A stretch of 64,000 nt of DNA from Lentinula raphanica. Taxonomy: Eukaryota; Basidiomycota; Agaricomycetes; Agaricales; Omphalotaceae. The stretch is taken from positions 248,001-312,000 of the forward strand of contig JANVFP010000038.1 of assembly GCA_027919835.1 (NCBI GenBank). Reading direction: 5' to 3'. This document shows, in pieces, positions 11,153-21,625 of the stretch; the stretch's first letter is position 1; the number at the start of each line of letters is the position of its first letter. A program made the translations under genes and the position numbers. A model generated the notes under the pieces. That model was not told the origin of the DNA and ran no database searches. It was given only the letters and a program-made list of their open reading frames with translations.

Positions 11153-11266
11153 CGCTTCAACGGATAATACATGCGCAGTGCGTTCCTTCGATCCTGCAAA
11201 ATGAAGACAAAGATGATGATGGAGAAGAACAGAGAAGAAACTCAAGCGCTCGCAAGAGTCCGGCAT

Positions 11267-12084
11267 TATGAAAAGGCCCCTTCTCTATATGTACCCCTTG
11301 TACTCTCTTTCCCCAGCTTGAAATGATTTGGTAACATCTATCTTTGTGGGTTCAATCGCGATTCAGCCTTTGAACTTTATTTCCATCCGTTGAATTGGGG
11401 GCATTTGACACTTGAACCCACCCTCGAATTACAAAGGACCGGACAGTCCTAATCTGGAATTGTTCAGGAAATTGCCAGGTCGCTCCCTCAAAAGTGATAC
11501 CTGAGCATCTGCTCTATCTGCAAACATGCGCTATGTTTCGTGGGTCCATTCTCCTGGATAGTTATCAATATCTTTAATATCTGAGGAGCACGGGAAATGT
11601 AATACTCACGTTAATGTGACTCAAAGTTGGTCGATAGAGTGCGCATACAATGATAACGCTAATGGGTGTTGTTCCGCTTTTCTTCCACTCATCCACCGTG
11701 CAATGAGGTGGAGATACAGATTTCAAGTTGGAGTTAAGGGCGGGCGACTCAAAGGTGTTAGAACATATGTCGAGCGAATTCCAGTGTATTTTGGTCCGAT
11801 ATGAGCATTCGGTATCATTACATCCAGATGATATTATAAATGAGCCTAAGATTTGCAGATGGCAGTCATTGGTCGTTAGCCACATATTCTAGCTGGAATT
11901 ACCAAGTCCTACGGTTGGATTATGCCCATGTTTGACACAGGAACTCCGCTGATATGAGCATGATGGACTAGAATGTTGAGAATCGTTGATCCTCGACCTG
12001 AACGACATGAGCAAGTATGAAACTCGTGTAGATGCATTCTTACGAGATGATATTCACAAGTGTCTGGAGGGATCAACATCCCTC
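11267..12084. other. 3' flank of DUF7918-like copy A; contains a duplicated non-coding block
   Basis: No gene seen. Bases about 11772-11940 resemble 13480-13690 and 15190-15375, the flanks downstream of copies B and C. The tandem duplication therefore carried non-coding DNA as well as the genes. Confidence 0.55.
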
Positions 12085-13182
12085 TCATGTCAGATCTATA
12101 ACGTCGTTTGAAGCATGAAGAACTCTGGTGCCCGATGAGGATGTTCCAGGTTCCGCTTTCACTTCCGGTTCTGTTTTGACATGCTGCGTCTTCCGTCGTT
12201 TTCTGCGAAGTTGTACCAGTTCCTCCTATGCCGGTATAGGTTAGAAAAAACATTCTTGCAAGATTCGTAGGTATACGTGCCTCAAGAGATTGGATTCGAC
12301 GTGTATCTTCTTCCTCTGAGTCGCCTGTCAAATCAAACACCTCGCTTTTCACTGCGCTCTTCGTACGCGGGGCTGGCGGTGCAATACCGTTGGCACGGAG
12401 CAATTCTGTTGCACATTTTTGTCAGCCCTATGCTCATGCAAGGATTCAGAGATACGCGCCTAGAGGTCGGTATTTAAAGACGAAATTGACGATGGCATCG
12501 CGCACGATCACCTCCAATGTGTCTGTGTACGGAACGACGTGCGCGTCTCCCAGGCTTGTAAACCCGGGCTAAGTGTGATCTGTGCTTGGAACAGACGGGA
12601 AACATACTCCACTTTGTGGCCAGAAGCCTTCTTGGATCTTTCGTGGACCTTGCCGATGGTATTGTATCTCGCATATCCACCCGAGCTCATGACATCCAAT
12701 GTTGCATGACTGATGACCAGCTTGATATCTCCAAGACCGGCTGTTGGTTGATCGAGGTACTGATCATCATCTACGACTTGAATGAGGTGGAAACATATAG
12801 AGAGTAGCTGGTGTGAACATACCTGTGATTTCCACATCCGAGAAGACAAACGGTTTCTCGGTCGTAGGAGTGGTCAAAATTCCAGAGTATTTGAATGTGT
12901 ATGGAGCACCCGAATCCATTGTTAACCCGCCAGCCGGCGTTCCATCCATATAAACTGCCCCATCCATGAACGAATTCCTTATTCCAGTCGCCCATTTCAC
13001 AACGAAAGCCTGCGACCGATTCAACTAGGTTGGCACAAATTACCAGATTGAAACCATACCTTTCCCGCTTCGGATGGAATCCAGCAGGAAACTTCTCTGT
13101 CGTTCACCTTTACATCGAATAACGGGAGCGCAGAGTCCTCAACTTCGATCCAGGCAGAGAAATCTTCGAAGGAGAGTGGCAT
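12085..13182 (-). CDS. DUF7918-like protein, copy A (277 aa)
   Basis: Six exons on the minus strand: 13182-13060, 13009-12823, 12770-12608, 12554-12460, 12405-12281 and 12225-12085. The N-terminal domain begins MPLSFEDFSAWIEV and includes WIPSEAGK, VYMDG, PTTEKPFVFS, LGDIKLVI, KVHERSKK and FVFKYRPL, which I recognise as the basidiomycete DUF7918 fold. The linker has LLRANGIAPP, then VKSE directly followed by VFDLTGDSEEED. The tail has the basic run LRRKRRK, two psi-K-x-E sites (VKTE, VKAE) and ends VIDLT-stop. VKxE fits the SUMO-conjugation consensus, and V-x-DLT with acidic residues fits SUMO-interaction motifs; nuclear SUMO-linked function is inference. Introns 4 and 5 use GC donors (12459-12458, 12280-12279). 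Family name confidence about 0.75. Confidence 0.85.
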
Positions 13183-13787
13183 TGTTGAAAGACTCTTAGA
13201 CTCAATTCAAAAATTCAAAGTCACGGTAACCACGAGGGAGGTACCCTGAGGTACCTGCCGAAAAACGCCGAAAGTCCCTCGCGAGTTCAAAGCCTTCGGC
13301 AGCCTCGGCAGCACTTGATTTCGAAGTTCGAAGCAATAGCAATTCTCTTCGCGGCTCAAAGAATTGAGCACATCCCTATAATCAATGCCTTCATACCTTC
13401 ATATATCTCCTCATTAGAGTCATGACACATTTCAGATCTCAAGTTGACGTCCACGACGACTCGGGAGGTGTGTTGTCGAGCGAAATCCAGTAATTTGACT
13501 TTCTAGGAATGTGAGCGCGTTCGGTGGTCATTATATTCAAGATATACGTGAGCCCAAGATTAACAGATGGAAGTCACTAGTCGATAGTATTAGCCATTAT
13601 GCAAGTTCTACGCTTTGATAAATTTAATTACGCCCTGTTGTATGTTAAGAACTCCGACAATATAGTATAGTGCGCCAGTGTCTCCTTCATCCTGAACTGT
13701 TGAATTGAACGTGAGCATTGTGAAGCTGCCAAGACTCGTGCAGACGCATTCCTACGAGACAGAAATCCGGAGGGATTAACATCCTTC
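13183..13787. other. Intergenic between copies A and B
   Basis: Holds the upstream region of copy A and the downstream flank of copy B. Bases about 13480-13690 duplicate the flanks of copies A and C. The region just upstream of copy A keeps gtcacggta where copies C, D and E have a CACGTG element. Confidence 0.45.
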
Positions 13788-14905
13788 TCAGGTCAGATCT
13801 ATAACGTCGTTTGAAGCAAGAAGATTTCGGTTGCTTGATGACGATGTCCCAGGTTCTAGTTTGACTGTTGGCTCTGTCTTGATATGTTGCGTCTTCCTTC
13901 GTTTTCGAAGTTGTACTAGTTCCTCCTGTGCAGCCATTGATCAGACAAGAGCCTACCTGTAAAAATCAAGCGTACGTGCCTCGAGAGATCTTATTCGACG
14001 CTGATTCTCTTCGTCCGAATCTCCTGTCAAATCAAGCACCTCGGTTTTCACTGCACTCTTCGTGCGCGGGGCTGGAGGAGCGATACCGTTAGCTCGGAGA
14101 AGGTCTGTAAGTATATTGGTTAGTTGAAATGCCCATACATAGAAGCGCTCAAAAAGAAACGCACCTAGGGGCCGGTATTTAAAGACGAAGCTCACGATGA
14201 CATCGTGAAGGGTCACTTTTCTTTTTTTTGGTAACGGATGGTTTGCTCAATTCCCAAGCTTGTAAACCCACGCTGAGCGATATCCAACCGTAGAACGGAT
14301 GCAGAACATACTCCACTTTGTGACCAGTAGCCTTCTTGGATCTTTCATGGACCTTGCCAATGGGATTGCGCTTGGCGTAAGTTGCCTGCGGAACCAGCCC
14401 ACCTAACGTGGCATGAGTGATAACCAGCTTGATATCTCCAAGACCGACGATTGCTTCATTGAGATAGTGATCGTCATCTATGAATATGGTGAACCGTGAA
14501 GGGTAAGCTCATGCAGTAAGCACACGTCTAGACAGACCTGTGAGCTCTAATTTCGCGAACACAAACGGTCGTTTGGTCGTAACAGAAGTGGGAGCCCCAG
14601 ACAATGTGTATGTCCTCGGAGCTCCTGGATGCATGGTTTGTCCCGTGAAGATTTTGCCGTCCATGTAGACATCTCCACACATCGAAGACCTTCTTACTCC
14701 AGTGGCAAATTTCACGATGAACTTCTGCGAAACAGTATAACCAGTCATTGGATTGGCACAATGTGACGACTCGATACCATACCTTTCCCGCTTCAGATGG
14801 AATCCAACCGCTCGCCTCGCTGTCATTCACCTTCACATCGAATAATGGGAGCTCAGAGCCCTCGACTTCGATCCAAGCAGTAAAATCTTCAAAGGCGAGT
14901 GGCAT
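13788..14905 (-). CDS. DUF7918-like protein, copy B, with apparent frameshift
   Basis: Exons 14905-14783, 14724-14538, 14477-14312, 14258-14165, 14104-13980 and 13925-13788. Domain order is as in copy A. Exon 4 is 94 nt, against 95 nt in all four other copies. The shortage lies in an A-rich stretch (plus strand about 14217-14231), so VTLHDVIVSFVFKYRPL is one base out of frame and the literal reading stops just before it. With one more A the protein would be 277 aa. The linker has VKTE-VLDLTGDSDEE, and the tail has IKTE, VKLE and a terminal VIDLT. Intron 4 alone in the family has a GT donor (14164-14163); intron 5 has GC. This is either a pseudogene or a homopolymer sequencing error. Confidence 0.78.
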
Positions 14906-15480
14906 CTAGTGGCATTCGAGTTGAAAGAATTGAAAGTGGATTGAATTCAAAAATTTAAATGAATAATGAGCTGTGCCGAAAGGATGCCGAAGGTTCACGC
15001 GCACGTTCAACGTCCTCTAACGTACTAGTCCTCTGAGGCTCCTCATGGCTCTTATGCAAGTTCCGGTGGGATTGCTGGCTATGCTGCGTGTTGCGACGTT
15101 CTCTTCCAATCAACCACCTTGCAAGGATAACATGGACATTTCAGATCTCAAGTTGAAGTTCACGACTCGGGAGGTGTGTCGGGATATGTGCACTGAGGTC
15201 GAGCGAAGTCAATCCAATGTAAGCGTTCGGTGTCATCACATCCAAATGATATTACAAGTGAGCCCAAGAAGTTCGCAGATGGATAGCTACTATGCAAGTT
15301 CTATGCTTTGATTACGCCCTGTTGTATGGTCTAGACTCCGACAATATAGTATAGTGCGCCAGTATTTCCTCATCCTAAACTCAGAACTGTGAAATCATAT
15401 GAGCATATAACTTTGAGACCTGTTAGAACGCATCCTTACATGAAATGAATAACGATATTTTGGAGGAACCAACGGCCCTC
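14906..15480. other. Intergenic between copies B and C
   Basis: Bases 15190-15375 closely match 13480-13690, including the shared string acgccctgttgtatg. This suggests B and C are the most recently separated units. No gene seen. Confidence 0.45.
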
Positions 15481-16621
15481 TCAAGTCAAATCTATAACGT
15501 CGTCTGAAGTATGACGATTTCTGTCGCGCGAAGAGGATGTCCCGGGTTCCGGTTTGACTGTTGGCTCTGTTTTGATATGCTGCGTCTTCCGTCGTTTTCG
15601 ACGACGAATTTGTTCTAGTTCTTCCTGTGTAGCCTCAATTAGCTAAAAGCGATCCTGTAACGTTCGATGGAATTAGATGCCTCGAGAGATCTCATTCGAC
15701 GCGTATCTTCATCGTCTTCGGAGGCTGCATCTATCGTCAAATCGAGTACCTCGGTTTTCACTGCACTCTTCGACCTCTTCGTGCTCGTGCTCGTGCACGG
15801 TGCTGGTGGAGCGATACCGTTAGCGCGGAGCATGTCTGTTAAATATCTTGATAAACCCTGGCTCATGGAAAGATCTAAAGAAACTCGCCTAGAGGCCGGT
15901 ATTTGAAGACAAAGTTCACGATAACATCGTGACGGGTCACATTCAGTTTGCTCGTGTGAGGTATTGATTGTTCGTCTCCCAGACTTGTAAGCCCACGCTG
16001 AGTTATATATATGCGTAGCACAGACACAGAACATACTCCACTTTGTGACCAGTAGCCTTTTTGGATTTTTCATGGATCTTGCTAATGGTGTTGCATTTTG
16101 CATAAGTTGCTTGCGAACTCCACCCACCCAACGTTACATGATTGAGGACTAGTTTGATATCCCCAAGACCGGCGCTTGCTTCATTGAGGTAGTGATCGTC
16201 ATCTATGAATACGGTGAGGGGTAAGCCCTGCAAGAGCATATTCGTCTGGACAGACCGGTGAGAACTAGATTTGTGAACACAAACGGTTGTTGAGTCGTAG
16301 CAGAGGTCAAAACCCCAGAGAGTGTGAAGGTCTGTGGAACACCTGCAGGCATGGCAATCCCCGTGAACGACTTTCCGTCCATGTAGACATCTCCACAAAT
16401 CGAAGACCCCCTCTTTCCAGTGGCACATTTCACGATGAAATTCTGCGCGATAGTCAAATATTGGCACCGTTTAGTTTAGTAAGCACTCGAAGCCATACCT
16501 TTCCCGCTTCAGACGGGATCCAGCAGCTCACTTCTCTACCATTCACCTTCACATCGAACAACGGAAGCTCAGAGCCCTCGACTTCAATCCAAGCAGTGAA
16601 TTCTTCAAAGGCGAGTGGCAT
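15481..16621 (-). CDS. DUF7918-like protein, copy C (289 aa)
   Basis: Exons 16621-16499, 16442-16256, 16202-16037, 15983-15889, 15835-15681 and 15624-15481. It is the longest copy because exon 5 has 10 extra codons (Thr/Ser-rich CTSTSTKRSK and an expanded acidic IDAASEDDED). It keeps VKTE followed by VLDLTIDAASEDDED, the basic run RRRKRRK, IKTE, VKPE and a terminal VIDLT. Intron 4 has a GC donor (15888-15887, GCGAGT). Intron 5 would use GCATCT (15680-15679) with no GT nearby, a poor donor; if it is retained, translation stops within the intron and the tail with its SUMO-type motifs is lost. The CACGTG at 16678-16683 lies about 60 bp upstream of the ATG. Confidence 0.83.
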
Positions 16622-16677
16622 TTGAGTTGAAAGAATTGATTGAATTCAGAAATTCAAATGATTGTCTGGTCACTTGT

Positions 16678-16683
16678 CACGTG
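16678..16683. promoter_or_regulatory. CACGTG E-box upstream of copy C
   Basis: Palindromic CACGTG 57-62 bp before the copy C ATG, in the context gtCACGTGct. CACGTG is the core site of bHLH factors. Its place matches those in copies D and E. Confidence 0.4.
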
Positions 16684-16909
16684 CTACTGGGTGGCTGTGC
16701 CCTGTTGTGCCGAGCCATTCCGAAACAGTACCGAGGGTTCACTACTACTAGTCACTTCCTTCAACATCCTCTCAAGCGTGCTGCGTCAATTCTATTATAT
16801 AGCGGTGTTCTCCCAATCTGTGATTGACTCGCGGTAAGGAACACTATTATACATACTACCTAAGTATTATACTTATCTTGTGAGCTTCAATTTGAGTATC
16901 AAGAATAAC

Positions 16910-17969
16910 CTATGCAGGTTCCGGTTTGAGTTCTGGCTCTGTCTTGACATGATGGGTCTTTCGTCGTTTTCGGCGAAGTTGTTCTAGTTCCTCCTGTGCA
17001 GTCATTGGTCAGACTACGACATTCTCGTGAAAATTGCATCGAGTACGTGCCTCAAGAGATCTCATTCGATGTATATCTTCTTCCTCTGAATCACCGGTCA
17101 AATCAAGGACCTCGGGTTTCACTGCGCTCTTCTGGCGTGGTGCTGGCGGAGCGATACCATTGGCACGAAGCAGGTCTAGATAGATGTGTATCTTGGTTAT
17201 CCGCATATTCATCAAAGGTTCAAGTTGAGGTAACGCGCCTAGAGGTCGGTATTTAAACACGAATTTCACAATGACATCGTGATATGTTACATCGATTAGG
17301 GTCGTGCGTTCCACAGGTCGTTCGTCTCCCAAGCTTGTCACCAACCATGAGTAATTACGATCTAATCCAAGGATGCAGAAGTGAACATACCCTACTTTGT
17401 GACCGGTAACCTTCTTAGCTTTTTCATGGACTTTGCCTGTGGTATCATGCTTCTTGAAAGTTTGCGACGCGCTCAAAGCACCTAACGTTGCATGATTAAT
17501 CTGCAGCTTGATATCCCCAAGACCAGCGGTTGCTTGATGGAGGTACTGATCATCATCTATAGTTAGATTAGAGGGCAGATTTGCTAAAGAATAGATATTC
17601 GTCTAGGCGTACCTGTGAGTTCGACGTTGGAAAATACGAATGGTTGTTCGGTCGTCTGTGAGGTCAAAGCCCCAGAGAATGTGTACGTCCGTGGTGCACC
17701 TGCATACATAGCGATTCCTCTGAGTCGCTGCCCGTCCATATAGACTTGCCCCATCATTGAAGAACGCCTTTCTCCAGTGCTGACCTTCACGAGGAAAGTC
17801 TGCAACCGGTCAAGTGGGCACAACATACGAGCTTGTCAAACCATACCTTTCCCACTTCAGATGGAACCCAGCAGCTCACTTCATTTCCTTTCACGTTTGC
17901 ATCAAATAGCGGAAGCTCTGAGCCATCGACTTCAATCCACGCAGAGAAATCTTTGAAGGCAAGTGGCAT
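16910..17969 (-). CDS. DUF7918-like protein, copy D (259 aa, short tail)
   Basis: Exons 17969-17847, 17799-17613, 17556-17391, 17333-17239, 17175-17051 and 16993-16910. The N-terminal domain is intact (MPLAFKDFSAWIEVDGSELP, WVPSEVGK, VYMDG, FVFKYRPL). The linker has VKPE followed by VLDLTGDSEEED. The tail keeps LRRKRRK and the sites VKTE and LKPE, but ends PEPA-stop, so the terminal VIDLT of copies A-C is missing. Introns 4 and 5 have GC donors (17238-17237 GCGCGT; 17050-17049 GCACGT). It groups with copy E by tail and by the variant SEVGK. CACGTG lies at 18030-18035, about 60 bp upstream. Confidence 0.85.
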
Positions 17970-18602
17970 TTAGGACGAAAAGAATTGAGATGTCACGCCT
18001 CGCTGGAACGCGTTTTGTAGTCACATCAGCACGTGTTACGTGGTGATGTGTGGCGATGTGACGCATCACACTTGTCCTCCTCCAGGCTTCGAAGTTCATT
18101 GACCCTCGATATCGATTTTCACAAACATTGGAATACATATCAGTCTGTGATTTACATGCGACAGGCTGTACAAATTTTTGTTCCGCGTCCACAAGTCTTG
18201 TTTAAATTTCCACATGAGAATCATGCTGAAGACTCGTCATGGGCAGGCTGCTCGAACTTGTTCAATTCTACAAAGCAAGGTACGAGACTATCACCAATGT
18301 CGTCCTACCCTGGCCGGGATACACGATGAGAATCGAGCCGGTGTCATTAACGAACGTTGAACCTGGGTTTGAGGTGCCGAGCATCAGCTCAACTGAGCTC
18401 AGTATGCGGCAGGCGCAGCCTCGGAGATATATATACAACTGTGAACCGATGGGGGAAAGTGGGTAGCAAGGAACGGTACTCATGATCTAACCTTCCGGTG
18501 GACAAACGTAACGCTCAACGTTGACTTGGCAAAAATGGAGAAGCTCGAAGTGTGAAGTGACTAAAATTTGACAAACGAAAAGGACTTATCGACCGCCGAC
18601 GA
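17970..18602. other. Intergenic between copies D and E
   Basis: Upstream region of copy D (conserved promoter block about 18010-18070, shared with copy E) and the 3' flank of copy E. No gene seen. Confidence 0.45.
18030..18035. promoter_or_regulatory. CACGTG E-box upstream of copy D
   Basis: CACGTG 61-66 bp upstream of the ATG, inside a block also found before copy E (gtagtcaca ... cacgtg ... gtgacgcatca). Confidence 0.42.
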
Positions 18603-19655
18603 TCATATTCCAAGTTCTAGTTTAACTGCTGGCTCTGCCTTGACATGCATATCATGCTGCGTCTTCCGTCGTTTTCGGCGAAGTTGTTCCAGTTCCTCCT
18701 ATAAAAGTATGTATTGGAAAAATTGAATAGCGAAAAAGATTTCTTCCGCACAAAGTACGTACCTGAAGAGATTTCATTCGACGCGTATCTTCTTCCTCTG
18801 AATCGCCCGTCAAATCAAGGACCTCTTGTTTCACTGCGCTCTCCCGGCGTGGTGCTGGCGGAGCAATACCGTTAGCACGGAGCAGATCTATATGTGCATG
18901 GGTTAACCCCATTTCTATTGAAGATTCTGAAGAAACGCGCCTAGGGGTCGGTATCGAAAGACGAAGTTCACGATAACATCGTGAATGGTCGCATGCATTT
19001 TTGGGGTGTAAGGAACGCGCCGTTCGGCTCCCAAGCTTGAGATTCACTCAGCAATTTCTCAGCCTGGGATAGGCATAGAACATACCCTACTGTATGACCA
19101 GTAACCTTTTTGGATTTCTCATGGACCTTACCAGTGGTTTCACGCTTGCTGAAGGTCTGCTGAGACGATCGACCTAATAACGTTGCATGGCTTATCACCA
19201 GTTTTATATCCCCAAGACCAGCGAGTGCTTGATTGAGGTACTGATCATCATCTAGGACTAGGATAAGCGTAGACCTGCAAAAAAAATTTCAGACGTGCCT
19301 GTGAGTTCTATGTTCGAGAATACAAATGGTTGTTCGGTTGTGGAAGAGGTCAAGGACCCAGAGAGTGTGAATGTTTCTGGAGCACCGACAAATATGCCAA
19401 TTCCTCTAAATAATTTTCCGTCCATATAAGCTTCCCCTGACATCGAATGACGCCTTCGTCCAGTGGCGAATTTTACGACGAAAGCCTGCAAACGATTGAG
19501 TTACCACAATTTACGAACTGGTGAAAACGTACCTTTCCCACTTCGGACGGAATCCAGCAGCTCACTTCTCTTCCATTCACGCTCGCATCAAATAGCGGAA
19601 GTTCTGAGCCATCGACCTCGATCCATGCAGAGAAATTTTCGAAAGTGAGTGGCAT
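18603..19655 (-). CDS. DUF7918-like protein, copy E (263 aa, short tail)
   Basis: Exons 19655-19533, 19485-19299, 19251-19086, 19035-18941, 18887-18763 and 18698-18603. The start MPLTFENFSAWIEV and all domain blocks are intact. The linker has VKQE followed by VLDLTGDSEEED. The tail has LRRKRRK, VKAE and VKLE, then ends LGI-stop without VIDLT. Introns 2 (19298-19297, GCACGT) and 4 (18940-18939, GCGCGT) have GC donors, while intron 5 has a perfect GTACGT at the site where copies A, B and D have GCACGT. This intron-5 GT fixes the phase and so supports the GC reading in the others. Confidence 0.85.
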
Positions 19656-19722
19656 TGACGTTCAAGTTTGAGAACTGAAAATTAAATCTTAATTTACGGC
19701 TTGCGCGCTTGTAGTCACACAC

Positions 19723-19728
19723 CACGTG
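19723..19728. promoter_or_regulatory. CACGTG E-box upstream of copy E
   Basis: CACGTG 68-73 bp upstream of the copy E ATG, in the block shared with copy D. Confidence 0.42.
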
Positions 19729-20188
19729 CCACCGTGGTGATGGCTGATCCACTGTGACGCATCATGATCACGCTGGTGGTGTCCAGGAGTCAGTCTTCCG
19801 AATACTTACATCAAACTTACATTGCAATCTGCACTTTACATCGGTCATCGTACCACTCTCACGACGCCCCTTCTTCTCAAATGCTGAGCTCTGAACGTGA
19901 ACACGGGGATCTGCTGGTCAGTCGGCATTGCAAATGTGGCTTGATTTAGGGACAGGTAGCTGTGGCTCTGGACACACTAGGACTACTAACCGACGGACAA
20001 TGGTCGAGTCATCATCGCTCTTTATGGAAAACCGGAGCTGGACTCATTGTACCCCCTTGATCGCATGTCGGAATATCATGGCTCGTTGGCCATTATAGAC
20101 TATTGTGGCCCATCTCCACCATCCTGCGTATTGTCTCCAATTACCTTATCCGTGCATGTTCACGATGGATGGTTAAACCACTGGGCAA

Positions 20189-20196
20189 TATAAAAA
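20189..20196 (+). promoter_or_regulatory. TATA box of the zinc-finger gene
   Basis: TATAAAAA about 115 bp before the ATG at 20307. It argues that the longer frame opening at 20103 is not the real start. Confidence 0.5.
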
Positions 20197-20306
20197 CTCG
20201 GTGCGAGACTTTTGCTTTCCCCAGAACTGGAGTCTCATTCCTCCTTCACTCTCCCTTGTCCCGCTCTAAACTCTGTATTCCCTTGTCATCCAATTCTCTT
20301 CTCTTC

Positions 20307-21293
20307 ATGGCCCGTCACGATTCCCTTGCTGTCACTGTCGAGGATATCCTACTAGGAATCGATCTCAAACGCGAAAAGAAACGCCATGCCACGTTCTTCC
20401 CTTCAAAGCTTGATCTGACCGCCGACTTCCAACGTCAAGCCATAGAGGAGGAGGACGATTACAGTACCTGGGAGTTCCACGCGCCTATCGAACCTTTCAT
20501 CAAGCGAAGACCGAGGTTGACTGCTAACGCTGTGATGTCTCCTGCACAGAAGCTGGCTCGCAGTTACAACGACGCTTCGTCTATGACTGAAGCACAGAAG
20601 ATTGCGCATCGGTATCGCACCGGCTCGAAGGACGATACTGAGGCCGAATCGATTACGACGGACTCTAACTCGCGAAGCTCCTCGATCGAGCCATCGACAC
20701 TAGTAGGATCCGGGAGAGAATCTTGGGTCAGCTTTGGAGCTGAGACGACAGTGGACTCTGAACCGAGGGGAAGCCCAGTTGAGGAACCCAAACTTAGACA
20801 TAGTGACTCTCGCGCTGGCGCACTCGAAAAAGCTGTAAGTTCTGCGTATTCGAGCCGGTATATTCAGTCTGAGTCATGTCTTTTCTTCAACCAGCGTAAG
20901 GAAGCCCTCCAGGAGATCAAGTTTGCTTCGGCCTCCGGCGCTCTGGTGTGCCCTCGCCAAAACTGCCGGGCCACGTTGGCCAACGTCAATGCTCTCAGCT
21001 TCCACCTTTCTCTTCATGATATCGAAAAATCTAAGTGCGTGGAACACCGCTCCCGTGGACCACTCAGCATTGACTTCCGAGATAGGCCGTATCATTGCAA
21101 AGGCTGTGATCAAGGCTTCGATAAACGTCACGCTCTTAATACCCATCCATGCCCTTTCCGGTCTCGTTCCGCTCCTTCCAGTCCTATTTTTGGTACGTTC
21201 TGGCACTCCACTCGTATTGAGTCCAGAAGTTGACGGATGTTTTCTTCAGCTACATTTCAACATGTTCTTACCAAAATCACTTCCCGCGATTGA
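20307..21293 (+). CDS. C2H2-type zinc-finger protein
   Basis: Exons 20307-20834 and 20895-21192, then probably 21250-21293, giving 289 aa; without the last splice the frame ends at 21233. The start MARHDSLAVTVED lies downstream of a TATA box. The first 175 residues are Ser/Glu-rich with two related YND/YRTG repeats (MSPAQKLARSYND, MTEAQKIAHRYRTG). The C-terminus has a zinc finger C-x4-C-x12-H-x3-H (CPRQNC ... FHLSLH) and a second one, CKGCDQGFDKRHALNTHPC, in which the last ligand is Cys. Likely a nuclear DNA-binding protein; target unknown. Confidence 0.7.
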
Positions 21294-21625
21294 TATGCCC
21301 TCCTTTCATATTCCTATGCTCTATCTGTTTTTTCCGTTCTGGCATTTTGTTTTCATATCCACTTGCATGGCATACTACTTACTGTATCGTCTAATTCTCA
21401 TGTCTCATTTCTCCTTGCACTCTGTACTTAGTATACCCCTCATCTTCTTACTGTATACCATATCATCATAATAATATCTTTCTCTGCTCGTCTTTCATAT
21501 TTCCCATGTTTTGCTGCCCTTCATCGGTCATCCTTATAGCTCACCTACGGGGCTCGCTGTATCCATAATACCCAAGTTGATGTTCGAATTCACAAACGTA
21601 CACAATACATTGACATCGGGATTTT
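21294..21625. other. Intergenic between convergent genes
   Basis: T-rich 3' flanks of the zinc-finger gene and of the Cys-module gene. Nothing else seen. Confidence 0.45.

Larger units (their letters stand above)
19656..20306. other. Divergent promoter region between copy E and the zinc-finger gene
   Basis: Holds the E-box of copy E at 19723-19728 and the TATA box of the zinc-finger gene at 20189-20196. No gene seen. Confidence 0.5.

Noticed and set aside
11045..11266. Longer N-terminus for the acidic unknown protein from ATG 11266
   Set aside because: A TATA box lies at 11144-11152, downstream of that ATG, so the ATG at 11044 is preferred.
12271..12280. Canonical GT donor four bases downstream (GCAC|GTATAC) for copy A intron 5
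   Set aside because: It would put the conserved tail out of frame; copy E shows the phase-0 donor at the GC position.
20103..20306. Upstream extension of the zinc-finger gene
   Set aside because: It spans the TATA box at 20189-20196 and starts with a run unlike the rest of the protein; the ATG at 20307 is preferred.
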